Shown in pieces: positions 22,934 to 32,751 of a DNA stretch of 64,000 nt. The position numbers were made by a program, and so were the translations under genes. This stretch comes from Polysphondylium violaceum (Eukaryota > Evosea > Eumycetozoa > Dictyosteliales > Dictyosteliaceae): positions 20,586 through 84,585 of the forward strand of contig AJWJ01000033.1 of NCBI GenBank assembly GCA_000277445.1, in the 5' to 3' direction. The notes beneath the pieces are model-generated. The model worked only from the letters and a program-made list of their open reading frames with translations, did not search any database and was not told the DNA's origin. The stretch's first letter is position 1. The number at the start of each line of letters is the position of its first letter.

Positions 22934-24543
22934 GATTTATATATTATGTATGTGTTTATCTTTATCGACCTATTTGTTATTTGGTATTATTCCTACAATG
23001 ATGATAAAAAGATAACCAAGTTAGTATGATTATAACTACACTATAACATAAAATAAAAACACAAACAATAACAACAACAACAAATGTATAATATGATGGT
23101 TTGAAACTAACGTGCTATAGATGAAATATTTGAAAATATTTGAAAATAAAAAAAAGGAAAAGAGAAGAGATATTATTACAAGAACGACAAGAAAAAAAAA
23201 ATATCTCTTGTTTTTTTACTTTTTGCTTTTTGTTGTGTGGGCTGTCTTTTTTTTTTTTTTTGATATTTTTTGTTTTTTTTTTTATTTTGGATAGAGTAAT
23301 AGTAGTGATTATTGATTATTGCTACACAACCTCTATAGATTGAGGGATAGAAAAAGGGATATTATTGTTTGTTGTTGTTGTTATTCAACTGCTGAATTTG
23401 ACAAAAACCAACAACAACAATAAAAATGAATGTATAAAATAAAATTATGATGAACGTGTCTGATTTTTTTTAAAAAACATGTGGTGTTGGTGGTGGTGTT
23501 GTGTTTATTTTTATCAATAAATTTATTTATGTTGTAGTGGAGGTGTGTATACAAATAAAGATAGTAGGGTGTGATGAACACAATGTGATGATTATGGTGT
23601 TTGGGGTAGTGAGATAGATGGTGATGAGGAGAAGAAAAAAAAAAAAAAAAAAGTTGGTTTTGGTGGTTGTGTTATGTGTGTGTTGTACACAACATATGTG
23701 TGTGAGTGGGATATTTATAATATTAATTCTTTTTTTTTTTTTAATCTTTGCGATAAGATCAAATGAATGAGATAAAAATATGTTGACATAAATATTTATT
23801 ATAACAATGAGCTAGAACATGATAGCGATGATGACGACTGACTGGGATTATAATGATGACTATGATGATGGGTACGATCAAGATCGTTGTTACATCCAAT
23901 CATATATGCATACATAGATAGTTTGCACAACCTATTTATATCCATCATACTTTTATGATGAGATTAAAAACAAAAGATTTATAGTGTGCGTGTGTGTGGA
24001 TGTTATGGAGTTTGTCTTTTGACAATGATGATTTTCAAAATACCTTTTTGATTTGTTTTATTATTAAAAATACAATGAATTGACAGACTACTTATATTCT
24101 TTAGAAGTAGCGCGTGTGATAAAAATATAATACAAAATGGGGGGTGTAATTTGTGATGGAATCGATTTTGATGTATGATGAAACAAAGTGTGACTTTTGA
24201 AAAAATCTAGAGGTTGTTTTAGAAAAAAAAAAAAAAAGTTTTTTAAAAAAATAAAAAAAAATAACAAAAATAAAAAAAAACGGTTCTTTTATAATTATTT
24301 TTGCAATAGCTATTTTGGCCAAAGAAAAATCTGTCCAAACCATAGCATTATTTTTTTTTTTTTTTTTGTATGAATCACTGCGTTGCTTTTTCTGAATAGA
24401 GTTTTTGATGAGTTGTTTTGTTGGATTTCATATTATCCTTATGAATACTTGCTTTAAATCATCATCATCAACTCACTTGGTGGCTTTATAAATTAATTAA
24501 AGATTGGTTTTTGATTTTGTAGATGGTTTGGTTTGTAGTGAAT

Positions 24544-24640
24544 ATATAATTGAAGTTATCTCACTCATAATTAATCTAGGATTATTAGTGAGACAATTGC
24601 TAATCCGGTTGATCATGGGTCTTAGATATTTCAATTATAT
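24544..24640. repeat. Nested inverted repeat
   Basis: Outer arms 24544-24561 and 24624-24640 pair over 11 bp plus 5 bp around a one-base bulge. Inside, 24559-24565 (tctcact) pairs perfectly with 24587-24593 (agtgaga). The two stems compete at 24559-24561, so one would be shortened. A branched fold is possible. Confidence 0.75.
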
Positions 24641-24728
24641 TTACTATGGATAGAGTGTCAAACAATACCAATTTCTTGGTGAATTTTGCACAGATTTATT
24701 CAATTCAAACCTTTTAATATAAATATTT

Positions 24729-24784
24729 AAAAAGAAAATCGATCAATGTTAAACTAATCCATTTTATGGACCGATTTTCTTTTT
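24729..24784. repeat. 16-bp inverted repeat
   Basis: Arms 24729-24744 (aaaaagaaaatcgatc) and 24769-24784 match as reverse complements at 15 of 16 positions, loop 24 nt. Confidence 0.8.
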
Positions 24785-24805
24785 GCATTATTTAATATTT
24801 GTAGG

Positions 24806-24831
24806 ATCTACATATATCTTTCTTTGTAGAT
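24806..24831. repeat. 7-bp stem hairpin
   Basis: The arms atctaca and tgtagat are perfect reverse complements with a 12-nt loop; third hairpin of the cluster downstream of the PRELI gene. Confidence 0.65.
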
Positions 24832-24930
24832 TTTAATATAAATAAGAAGGTACAACAAATGTTTATCAATTCTTTTATATTATATATATATTAATTTATT
24901 ATACTATTTATTATTATTTTTATATTCTAT

Positions 24931-25886
24931 TTAACAAATTTCGGAAGCTTTTTCACTAAATAAACTATAGTCAAAATCAAACAAAGCAGTATTCTCTTGA
25001 GAACGTTCTAAACCTTTGAATATTTTTTGAATGTTAAATTCCAATGCTCTTTGTTCTTGATCTTGAATGTATTTTAATTTTTGGTGTGGGACAATATGAT
25101 ATTTAGGTCTGGTAGAGTGGTTTAGTGTTGTTGTAGATTCATCATCGAGTTTTGTAATTGGTAAAATAGATTGAATACCTTCACAGGCTTCGTCTTTTAA
25201 ATTTTCTGCTTCAATTTTAATGTTTGTAATGGTTTTGTCGAGGGTGGTTTCGATTTGAGCCAAAGATTCTTCAGCCTCTAATTTAACCTTTAAAATGGCA
25301 TCCTCCATAATCTTTCTGCCTTTGCCTGCGTTTGCAACAAAACGATCCAAGCAAAAGGCCTCCATCTTACGGGCGACACCAAAAATGGATGAAGTGACTT
25401 TGGCCTCTTGCTTAAAGAGGGTCCAGTCCTTGTTGTTGGGGTCGGGTGTATATGTGCACACTTCTTCGACACCCAATATATTGGTGAAATTGAGGTTCTG
25501 TGATTTTAATACCATAACCTTGTTTTTGGGATCCACTGTGGTTTCTTCGTAAAAGAAACATTCACTTGATCCCAAAATTGACTTTAACCAAGTGGGTGTG
25601 TTTCCTTTACAAACAATTAATCTAGTGATTTTTAAAATACCTGTTTCTGGATCCAATTCCTTGGATAATAAATCTACGCTCAATACATCTGGTCTTTCTG
25701 GTGATGGATATTTTTTCCAATGTGCTAGTGATGCATCTGCCCACAAATGTCTTTTGTTGTTTTTTTTTTTTTTTTTGTTTTTGCAAATTTTTGTTAGAAT
25801 GGTGTGCATAATGCAGCATTTTTCTTAATGTGGTATATCTTTGATACTTACTCGTATGTATGAAGAATAGTTTGAAATAAAGGCAT
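24931..25886 (-). CDS. PRELI/MSF1 (slowmo-type) phospholipid-transfer domain protein
   Basis: Exon 1 is 25886-25852 (35 nt, MPLFQTILHTYE) and exon 2 is 25750-24931; the intron of about 101 nt includes an A17 run. 284 residues. The PRELI/MSF1 domain fills about residues 1-175: AHWKKYPSPERPDVLSVD, ITRLIVCKGNTPTWLKSILG, NILGVEEVCTYTPD and SIFGVARKMEAFCLDRF. These are its usual strand and lid segments. The family moves phosphatidic acid or phosphatidylserine across the mitochondrial intermembrane space with TRIAP1/Mdm35. The remaining 110 residues are helical and acidic (LKVKLEAEESLAQIETTLD), longer than in yeast Ups proteins and similar to PRELID1-type tails. Confidence 0.88.
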
Positions 25887-26205
25887 TGTGTAGTGTTATA
25901 TGTATGTATGTATGTATATGTATAGTATAATAAAATAAATTAGGGATATGAAAGTGTATTACAAATAAGTGTTTTTTTGTTGTTTTTGTTGTTTTTTGTT
26001 GAAGTTAAAAGAGGGGTGAAGGGTAATACACTATGGATATTTAAAAATTAGATTGTTGAGGCCTAAAAAGTAAAAAGTTATAGTGTTGAACTAAATATGA
26101 TTAAATCAAATTATCTAAAGATAATATAAAAGTATCACATGAAAAAAAAAAAAAAGGAAAGACGTGAACATTATTTTATAAAAATTGAGAAATATTTTTT
26201 TTTAG

Positions 26206-26238
<33 letters not shown>

Positions 26239-26307
26239 TCGCCATTATGCCCAATTTGTCAAAATATAACTTTATAAACCCACGCTTTTCACAAATATCA
26301 TAATGTA
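25887..26307. other. Divergent promoter spacer with microsatellite and A31 run
   Basis: This 421-bp spacer separates divergent genes. It carries a (GTAT)n microsatellite near 25902-25924 and an uninterrupted A run at 26206-26236 (31 nt). No ORF. Confidence 0.75.
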
Positions 26308-27336
26308 ATGAAAGATAAAGAAAATGATATTATATTAACAGATAAGCAAAGAAAAAGAGAGTTATCATTCACCTTTTCACTAGCCAATAAGAGATTGAAA
26401 GCTAATAATAGTGGGGGTAGTGGTAATGATAGTTTGTTGTCAAGTACGAAATCATTGAAATCATCTCAACAACAACAACAACAACAACTCTCTGAAAAGC
26501 AAATTAAAAAAAGGGATAAAAGAAAATGGAAGAGGGGTATACCTAAATCAAATGTTTGTTGTTTGTATGTGAAAAGAAATAAAAAGCGATGTAAAAATAA
26601 GGTTGAGTCATTTACAAATCGTGTATATTGTAATAAACATATATACAGTGACCCATCATCATCATCACTATCGTCCTCCTCTATAGCAGTCGATCCAAAT
26701 TCAAAAGATAAAGTATTTATTCAATGTAAAGGGTCTACTAAATATTCATTGTAAGTATTTACTCTATCTTTTTTAATTAGACACCCTCTCTAATGTTTCT
26801 AACCTCACTAATGCTCAATTAGACAATGTCTTAGACCAGTTTCAAAAGAGTCTGTGTTTTGTAAACAACACCTAACACCTTTTTATCAATCCTATATACT
26901 GCAACTAAAAGAAAAAGGACTTACTATCGATGAAATCATTAATCATGATGCTTGGAGGTGGAATATTAACAGCAACAATAAGACTAATAAAACCAAAGAA
27001 CATTCAATAGAAGCATTAGAGTTTAAAGATCAAGTTTCAAATGATGATAGCAATAACAATAATAATTCAATAGAATCCCCATCTTTAGAGTTTACCAACA
27101 ATAGTCAAAAAAGACTGGACCATCAAAGAGAACAAAGAATTAAAAGACAAAAAGAACTAAATCAAATCTTGTCAAAAAAGAATGACAACTCCCAAAAAAA
27201 GAAAAAAAAGAAAAAGAAGAAAAAAAACAAAGAATATCCCATCATTAGTAAATCAGCCAGATCAAAAAGAATCTCAACAAACTCTTTTACCAAAACTAAG
27301 TGTACCTATCCCATCAACAACAATAACAACAACTAA
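26308..27336 (+). CDS. C3Hc3H-type zinc-finger protein (KANSL2/INO80D-like), possible frameshift near its 3' end
   Basis: Exons 26308-26750 and 26835-27336 (84-nt intron). The first zinc module reads CCLYVKRNKKRC...VYCNKH at about residues 83-115. The second reads QCKGSTKYSL-PVSKESVFCKQH across the splice join. This is the tandem C-x-C-YC-x2-H layout of the potential DNA-binding domain of KANSL2 and INO80D, chromatin-complex subunits. The second module lacks its middle Cys in this reading. Basic Lys-rich stretches follow. The frame ends at 27336 in an Asn run. The +2 frame from about 27182 stays open to 27451 and ends IFFGKVSNLLDDMGWNDDDGEDD, which looks more like a natural C-terminus. An indel in the A-rich tract at 27190-27230 is therefore likely. 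Confidence 0.72.
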
Positions 27337-27451
27337 AACAACAACGACGACAACAACAAATAACCAAAACATATTCTTTGGAAAAGTCAGTAATCTCCTC
27401 GATGACATGGGTTGGAATGACGACGATGGAGAAGACGACCAGAATCAATAA

Positions 27452-28058
27452 TAATAATAAATACTAATGGTTGTGTATAAATAACAACAACAGCATCATA
27501 TCTTGTTTAGATGTAAATGGTGATCTTGAATACACCTGAATGGCATTCCGGCTCCACATGCACCATTCTGAATTGATCCTCTAGAACAAACACCATACAT
27601 TTTCCATCCCATATATTCTCTACTTTTTGTTTTTTCTTCCAGAAGATTTGACGCAAAATTCGAATATTTTTAATTTTTAAATTTTTTAAAATTTTAAACA
27701 ACCATCCACCACCCAAACACCCACCGTTTTACTCTTTGTTTTTATTTTTTTTTTCTTTAAATTTCTCGACACCACAACGCAAATACATTTTAAGTTTTAT
27801 TTGTTTGTGTTTATTGTTATTATTGTCTTATTGTTACCTCATACATACATATTCATATCCATACCATATTTAATATTTATATAGGTTATTTTTATATTTT
27901 AGATATAAAAATATTTACCATTTACCATATTATACTCAACACCCCCGATACTGGCCAATGTTATTACTTTAGGAATTAAAAAGTAATATCGTTTGCGTTT
28001 GTGTTGTGTGTGTGTTTGTGTTTTTATATATACACTTAAAAATAGATATTTATTTTAG
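27452..28058. other. Spacer between zinc-finger and F-box-like genes
   Basis: About 600 bp, AT-rich from 27660 on. A short minus-strand reading frame at 27507-27590 has reasonable codon composition but no supported start or homology. A likely splice acceptor (tattttag) ends at 28058, so the right part may be an intron of the next gene. Confidence 0.55.
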
Positions 28059-29970
28059 CAAATCAGCAACAAATAATAATACTCTGGACCATCAAATTAA
28101 TCTCATTGATAATGGAAATAATATTATTGACCATAAATCAACTATTTTTCCACAACATCACCAACAACAACAACAACAGCTCCAACAAAACATTGAACCA
28201 TGTAAATCATTTTTGTCACAATTATCTTTAAAATGTAGTAATAATGGCACTGTAGAGAATAGTATTTTCTATAACCATCTTCAAAATATTAGTCACAACA
28301 ATAGTAATAATAGTCAATGTACATTATCAAGTATAGTTAGTTATTGTTGTTTTATTCAAAAAAAGATTATTGGATATTGCTGGAGCGATAAGAATAGTTG
28401 TAGAAAATGGAAATTGACAATTAGCCTTGTGTGTTGGAAATTTCATTCATACATTTCAGAATTTTGTTCAAGAGAGTTGGATTTAGATATCACAGAATCA
28501 ATGCTTAAAAATATTGATGTCTTGAATCACTATAAATCAAAATACTCTCTCTTTCAATTGCCACCAGTCAAGCTACGTTTCTCTACACAAGTATTTCATC
28601 AAATGTGTGAAAAGTATAAATTGATAAAGAACAACAACAACAACATGGTCAATAATGACAATTGTGGTTTTTCGGAATTCTTTTCAAGATTGGAAACTCT
28701 AGATTTAGATTACGATTCCCGATATCCATTAAGTCTAGATCATATAAATCTAATATTTTCAAATCGTTGTCTTGTTTCAAATATTTCAATTCAATTCAAT
28801 GGAAAATGTGATGGTCCGAGTATTTATTGTTTATTGCAATATATAGATGATTTACCAAATATCAAATCATTGTCTTTGTTGGATCTGGTTGAAGAACATG
28901 GTAGTAGCATTAACGAAGCATCAACAGCAAACTTAGACACAACAATGTCAGATATTAGTCCTCGTAATCATCATCAAAACGATGATTACTCAACATTGGA
29001 GCTATGTCCAATTCGAACTCTATTGAATCCTTCCTGTGCAAGTCAATCAGTTTGTTGTAAAACCATTGAATCTATTCATTTTGAAAGTCTTTCTGTGTTG
29101 TTTTATAAAGATTTAATTTGTTCCATTCAAAATAACAGATTTTCAAACCTCAAATCCCTATCCATCGTCTATGATGACGTAGAATTTTTTAAACAAATTC
29201 CATTCAAAGAGTTTGCTTTGGCTCTATCAAAGCTTGTTAAACTTGAACATCTCTGTCTTTCACTCAGTATTGTATTGTCTCAATATGAATTTGACATCAA
29301 ATGGTTTCTCTATTACCTCACTCAAGAAAACTCTTTAATCAATATTAATCTCGACTGGATTTCCGATGACATCAATAGAGTCTACAGCAAAGAATTTATA
29401 AACTACATATTCAACTGCAAAGAAAAATTGCAAAAACTCACAATCAACACACCCATCATCAGCGAGATCAAAAGCACCAGTAAACTCGTATCACTCAATC
29501 TCACATTCGAGTCTCACATCACACCCTGCACCATCGAGTCACTCGTCAGGGATCTCTTGAATCCAAATTCAAATCTCAAAAAACTCGGTATCTTTAACAC
29601 TGGTCTCTACATCAACAGACTGTTGACTCGAATCATCACTGTGGGAACTAAATTGAAAACCATTCGATCCTATGCATATTGCAAAGACTTTAATCTTGTC
29701 CTCCAAGCACTTGCCTCGAACCACAGTCTAGAAAAGCTCCATTTAACCTCTGACAGCTATTGCGAACTAAACAAAAACATGATTGAATCCTTATTGGACA
29801 CGATCGAGTTTCATCCCTCTATTTTAAAATTGAAAATCGAGTCAAAATTCCACACCCTGTCCCCAAAATTTTACCACTCTCAATTTCCATTCAACATTTT
29901 CTTTGATCACCTCACCGTTCAATTTATAATTATAAAAAAACCAAATAAAATATATAATTATGATGTGTAA
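28059..29970 (+). CDS. F-box/leucine-rich-repeat-like protein, 5' end unresolved
   Basis: One long open exon of about 636 codons after a probable acceptor at 28057-28058. The N-terminal part has Asn/Gln runs. It is followed by an F-box-like segment (SSIVSYCCFIQKKIIGYCW...SLVCWKFHSYISEFC, roughly residues 85-150) and then irregular leucine-rich segments to the end (LETLDLDYDSRYPLSL, LKSLSIVYDDVEFF, LEHLCLSLSIV, LEKLHLTSD). Dictyostelids carry large families of such F-box/LRR or FNIP-like proteins, which act as SCF ubiquitin-ligase adaptors when functional. No ATG joins this frame in the 500 bp upstream. The first internal ATG (near 28502) would remove the F-box-like part. Either the first exon is further away or the gene is 5'-truncated. 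Confidence 0.65.
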
Positions 29971-30169
29971 TTGGAATAGTAATAATATAAAATAATATAC
30001 ATTTTCTTTCTTTTCATTCCTTGAATTTCTTTGATAATTATTGATTTGATTTGTTTTTGATATCCACCAAAATTTGATGTGCACAAAATTTTTTTTTTTT
30101 CTATCTGTCGCACAAAAAGTTTCGACGCTTTTACTTTTGCTTCATAACACACACGACATAAAGATAACG

Positions 30170-30862
30170 ATGCAATTCTATAGGACATTTGGTAAAACTA
30201 GTCAATATATGACTCGTTTTGCAGTACTCAGTCCAACCTCTGCTGCTATTTATAAACAATCCTTTACTTCAAAGAGTATGGTTGTCTCTCAACCAAAACA
30301 ACAAAGAATTGCTTTTACCCCAATCAGTAATACAACAACTATCAAGAATATAACTAGTCAATTCAACAAAAACATCAATACTTATGCACTATCATCATCT
30401 CCATACATCTTTTCATCAGCATTGCTTGGAAATGCTTGTGCTGTGAGAAGATACTCGACAGAGGTAAACAAAGACAATAAAGATAAAAAGGAACAAGACG
30501 ATAAAGAAATCAAAGAAAACAAAGAAAAGGACGATGATGACGATGACAGCAAAACATCACTCAAGGGACTTTCTATAAAGGAAAAGGTGAAATATATTAT
30601 CAAGAAATACGGTGTCTTGGGTGTCGTTGTTTATTTTTCAATCTATGGTGCAACATTGGGTGGCTTTTATTATCTCTTGTCAATGGGTGTCGACGCAAAC
30701 ACTATTTTAGAAACTCTTCATCTTCCACAAACTCAATTGGGTGAGAAAGCCGGTATCTTTGGTGCTGCCTTTGTTCTCACTAAACTCACCTCCCTTATTC
30801 GTATTCCATTAACTTTAGCCATCTTACCTCCTCTTTCTAGATATCTCAGAAGAAGAAAGTAA
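30170..30862 (+). CDS. FAM210 (DUF1279) mitochondrial inner-membrane protein
   Basis: Single exon, 230 residues. A long basic Ser/Thr/Gln-rich N-terminus (MQFYRTFGKTSQYMTRF..., cleavage plausible near RRYST at about 100) is a strong mitochondrial presequence. A charged Lys/Glu/Asp linker at about 102-140 follows. The DUF1279/FAM210 domain occupies 140-230: SIKEKVKYIIKKYGVLGVVV, a membrane segment VYFSIYGATLGGFYYLLSMG, and a second AGIFGAAFVLTKLTSLIRIPLTLAILPPL. The basic end is SRYLRRRK. FAM210 proteins are inner-membrane proteins linked to mitochondrial translation and erythroid or muscle function in animals. The start at 30170 is the only ATG that precedes the presequence-like region. Confidence 0.88.
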   Translation: MQFYRTFGKTSQYMTRFAVLSPTSAAIYKQSFTSKSMVVSQPKQQRIAFTPISNTTTIKNITSQFNKNINTYALSSSPYIFSSALLGNACAVRRYSTEVNKDNKDKKEQDDKEIKENKEKDDDDDDSKTSLKGLSIKEKVKYIIKKYGVLGVVVYFSIYGATLGGFYYLLSMGVDANTILETLHLPQTQLGEKAGIFGAAFVLTKLTSLIRIPLTLAILPPLSRYLRRRK

Positions 30863-31290
30863 ATAAAACAATAATAATAATAATAATAAAATACACTAAT
30901 ATGTGTAATGATTCATATCCAACAGTAATCAAATAACAACAGTTTAATAAATTTATATTTATATCTATTTTTAATAACAAACAAATACTTGTTATTCCTC
31001 TTTCTAGTCTGTGTGTGTAATTTCTTGAAGAAACGTGTTTGAATTGAAATTAAAGGAATGAATAAGAATTCAAGGTTTAAAATGTACATTCATATCTCAT
31101 TTATTTGATTTATTTACATAAATATACATTTAATTTTCATATTTTGCTTTATTGAAATCTTTTCACCGAAATCGATTTCAGTGAAAATCTAAAAATTTTT
31201 TGATTTTTTTTTAAATAGTTGCAAAAAAAAGATTTAAATAAGAAGTCACTATTTTGGATAGATATTAAATAAGAATAAGATAGTAATAAA
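30863..31290. other. Promoter spacer with a 28-bp palindrome
   Basis: This 428-bp spacer lies between tandem plus-strand genes. It holds trinucleotide AAT repeats just after the FAM210 stop and a 28-bp near-perfect palindrome at 31160-31187, about 100 bp before the next start codon. Confidence 0.75.
31160..31187. promoter_or_regulatory. 28-bp near-perfect palindrome upstream of the JmjC gene
   Basis: The sequence ttttcaccgaaatc/gatttcagtgaaaa has 14-nt half-sites with a single mismatched pair and an ATCGAT centre. It lies 104-131 bp before the ATG, a position suited to a dimeric transcription factor. This is inference from symmetry only. Confidence 0.5.
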
Positions 31291-32117
31291 ATGGTACTTG
31301 TACAAGAGTTAGAAAGAAATGAACAAAGTGTAATTGATCAAGAATACTTTTATCAATTGATAGATGAAAATAAACCAGTTGTATTTAGTTCATTTGCTAA
31401 ATCATGGGATGCAATTCAAAAATGGACACCATCCTATTTGGTTGAAAAAGTTGGTGATAAACAAGTTGATGTATCAATGTGCACATTTGGACCAATGTCT
31501 GATATCTTTACAATGACCTTTTCTCAATACATTGAAAAAGCAACTAAAAATGAATTTGTCATTGATGGTATGTGTGCGCTAGTATTGCAAATGGTTGAGA
31601 ATCCCTCTAACAAAAAACATTTATAGAATCAACACCTATTGCTAAAAGACCTTATTTGAGAAACTTTGGATTATTTGATGAATGTCCTGAATTAAAGAAT
31701 GATATAAAGAGTGCTGAAGGTATGTTTAAAAATGATATTCACAATTTAGTCATTCAAGGTGCATTTATCGGATCACAGGGTTCAACTACTGTTCTTCATA
31801 AAGATACTGCAGACAATATTGTATCTGTTGTCAGTGGTGCAAAGTTTATTGCTATGATTCCACCAAAAGATGAAACCAAGATTCAATCTTGCCATCAAGA
31901 TGATGAAATCTCTGTACAAGATATCTATGATAAAAAATCTCAAGACACCTATCAATCTAGAATTGAAAATCATCCAGTTTTTGCAAACGTTGAAAATGTT
32001 AGATACACAATTCTAAGAGCTGGTGAGGCATTATATATTCCTCTTGGTTGGAACCATTATGTATCCAACTTGGAATTCACCGTTAGTGTTTCTTGTTGGG
32101 GAAAGAAAATGATCTAA
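31291..32117 (+). CDS. JmjC/cupin-8 domain Fe(II), 2-oxoglutarate-dependent oxygenase-like protein
   Basis: Exons 31291-31567 and 31627-32117 (59-nt intron); 255 residues. The fold is cupin_8/JmjC: an N-terminal ENKPVVFSSFAKSWDAIQKW (the usual start of small JmjC proteins), then the iron-binding His150-Lys-Asp152 in TTVLHKDTADN and the distal His236 in YIPLGWNHYV. All three metal ligands are present. The 2-oxoglutarate-binding Lys/Thr cannot be fixed from sequence alone. Family members hydroxylate proteins or RNA (FIH, JMJD4/5/7, TYW5). The length and the WNHYV ending fit that small class. No targeting signal is seen. Confidence 0.85.
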
Positions 32118-32473
32118 GACAGGCCAAGTACCGCTCCTTTTTTTCTTCATTGTAAATATTTAATTCCAATAAATCCTTTGGATGTCTTTATCTAAATTTA
32201 CTCAATTCTTTAATGGATCCATCTTTATTTAAATCTCTAATAACACTAACAAACGATCCACTAAAACTGATGTGTAGTAAAATTGGATAAAATAAGAAAG
32301 AAATTTTTTTATTTATTTGTTTATTTTATTTATTTTTAAATCGAAATTTCCAATATATGGATTATATATAATTGTGAAATACAATTTCGCAATATTCGTT
32401 GGTTTCTAAATAGATATATGATTTTTTTTTGATTGATTTTAAATTTTGAATTGACACTTTTAGTAAAATTTAA
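32118..32473. other. Convergent 3' spacer
   Basis: 356 bp between the JmjC gene and the small minus-strand gene. AT-rich, with a short inverted repeat near 32375-32395 (attgtgaaat/atttcgcaat). No ORF. Confidence 0.65.
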
Positions 32474-32751
32474 TTATTCCCAATATCTTACCCACCATCT
32501 ATAATAAGAATTTAATATGTCATTTAAATCTTTTTTGGCATCTTCCAGTAACACAGTCGAGCTTGTATTATATGAAACACTTGACACAGTATTATTTGCA
32601 AATTGTATAGATTCCATGGAACGAGTAGAGGTAGATTTATTTAAAGATAACGAAGTTAAACATTCTACACAAATTAATTAATTTAAAATTAGGACATAAG
32701 TTATTAAAATTTTAATTAAAATACAAATTGATACATACTAAGTATTGCCAT
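32474..32751 (-). CDS. Small protein of 67 residues with a 13-nt first exon (HssA/UPF0512-like N-terminus)
   Basis: Exon 1 is 32751-32739 (ATG GCA ATA CTT A) and exon 2 is 32664-32474, joined across a 74-nt GTATGT...TGTAG intron; the stop is TAA at 32476-32474. The product begins MAILKCLTSLSLNKSTSTRS and ends in an aromatic/basic YYRWWVRYWE. The MAILK-LTSLS start with Ser/Thr/Asn repetition resembles the many small dictyostelid proteins of the HssA/B and UPF0512 families, which start MT(I/L)F-S-SS-S. The Gly/Cys-rich tail of those families is absent. The tiny first exon hides the gene from simple ORF scans. Function unknown. The open frame, splice signals and start context support it, but expression evidence is needed. 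Confidence 0.6.

Larger units (their letters stand above)
22934..24930. other. 2-kb spacer upstream of PTEN with a hairpin cluster
   Basis: The spacer runs from the PTEN start to the 3' end of the PRELI-domain gene. Its left part is GT/T-rich with long A or T runs. The right part (24540-24840) holds three consecutive inverted repeats, listed separately. No reading frame with a credible start, composition or splice pattern was found. Confidence 0.7.

Noticed and set aside
24101-24343. 80-codon minus-strand frame in the PTEN-PRELI spacer
   Set aside because: Mostly Phe/Lys/Ile from homopolymers with no conserved segment.
27507-27716. 69-codon minus-strand frame between the zinc-finger and F-box-like genes
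   Set aside because: Only the last 29 codons look protein-like; no ATG start with reasonable context or homology supports a gene.
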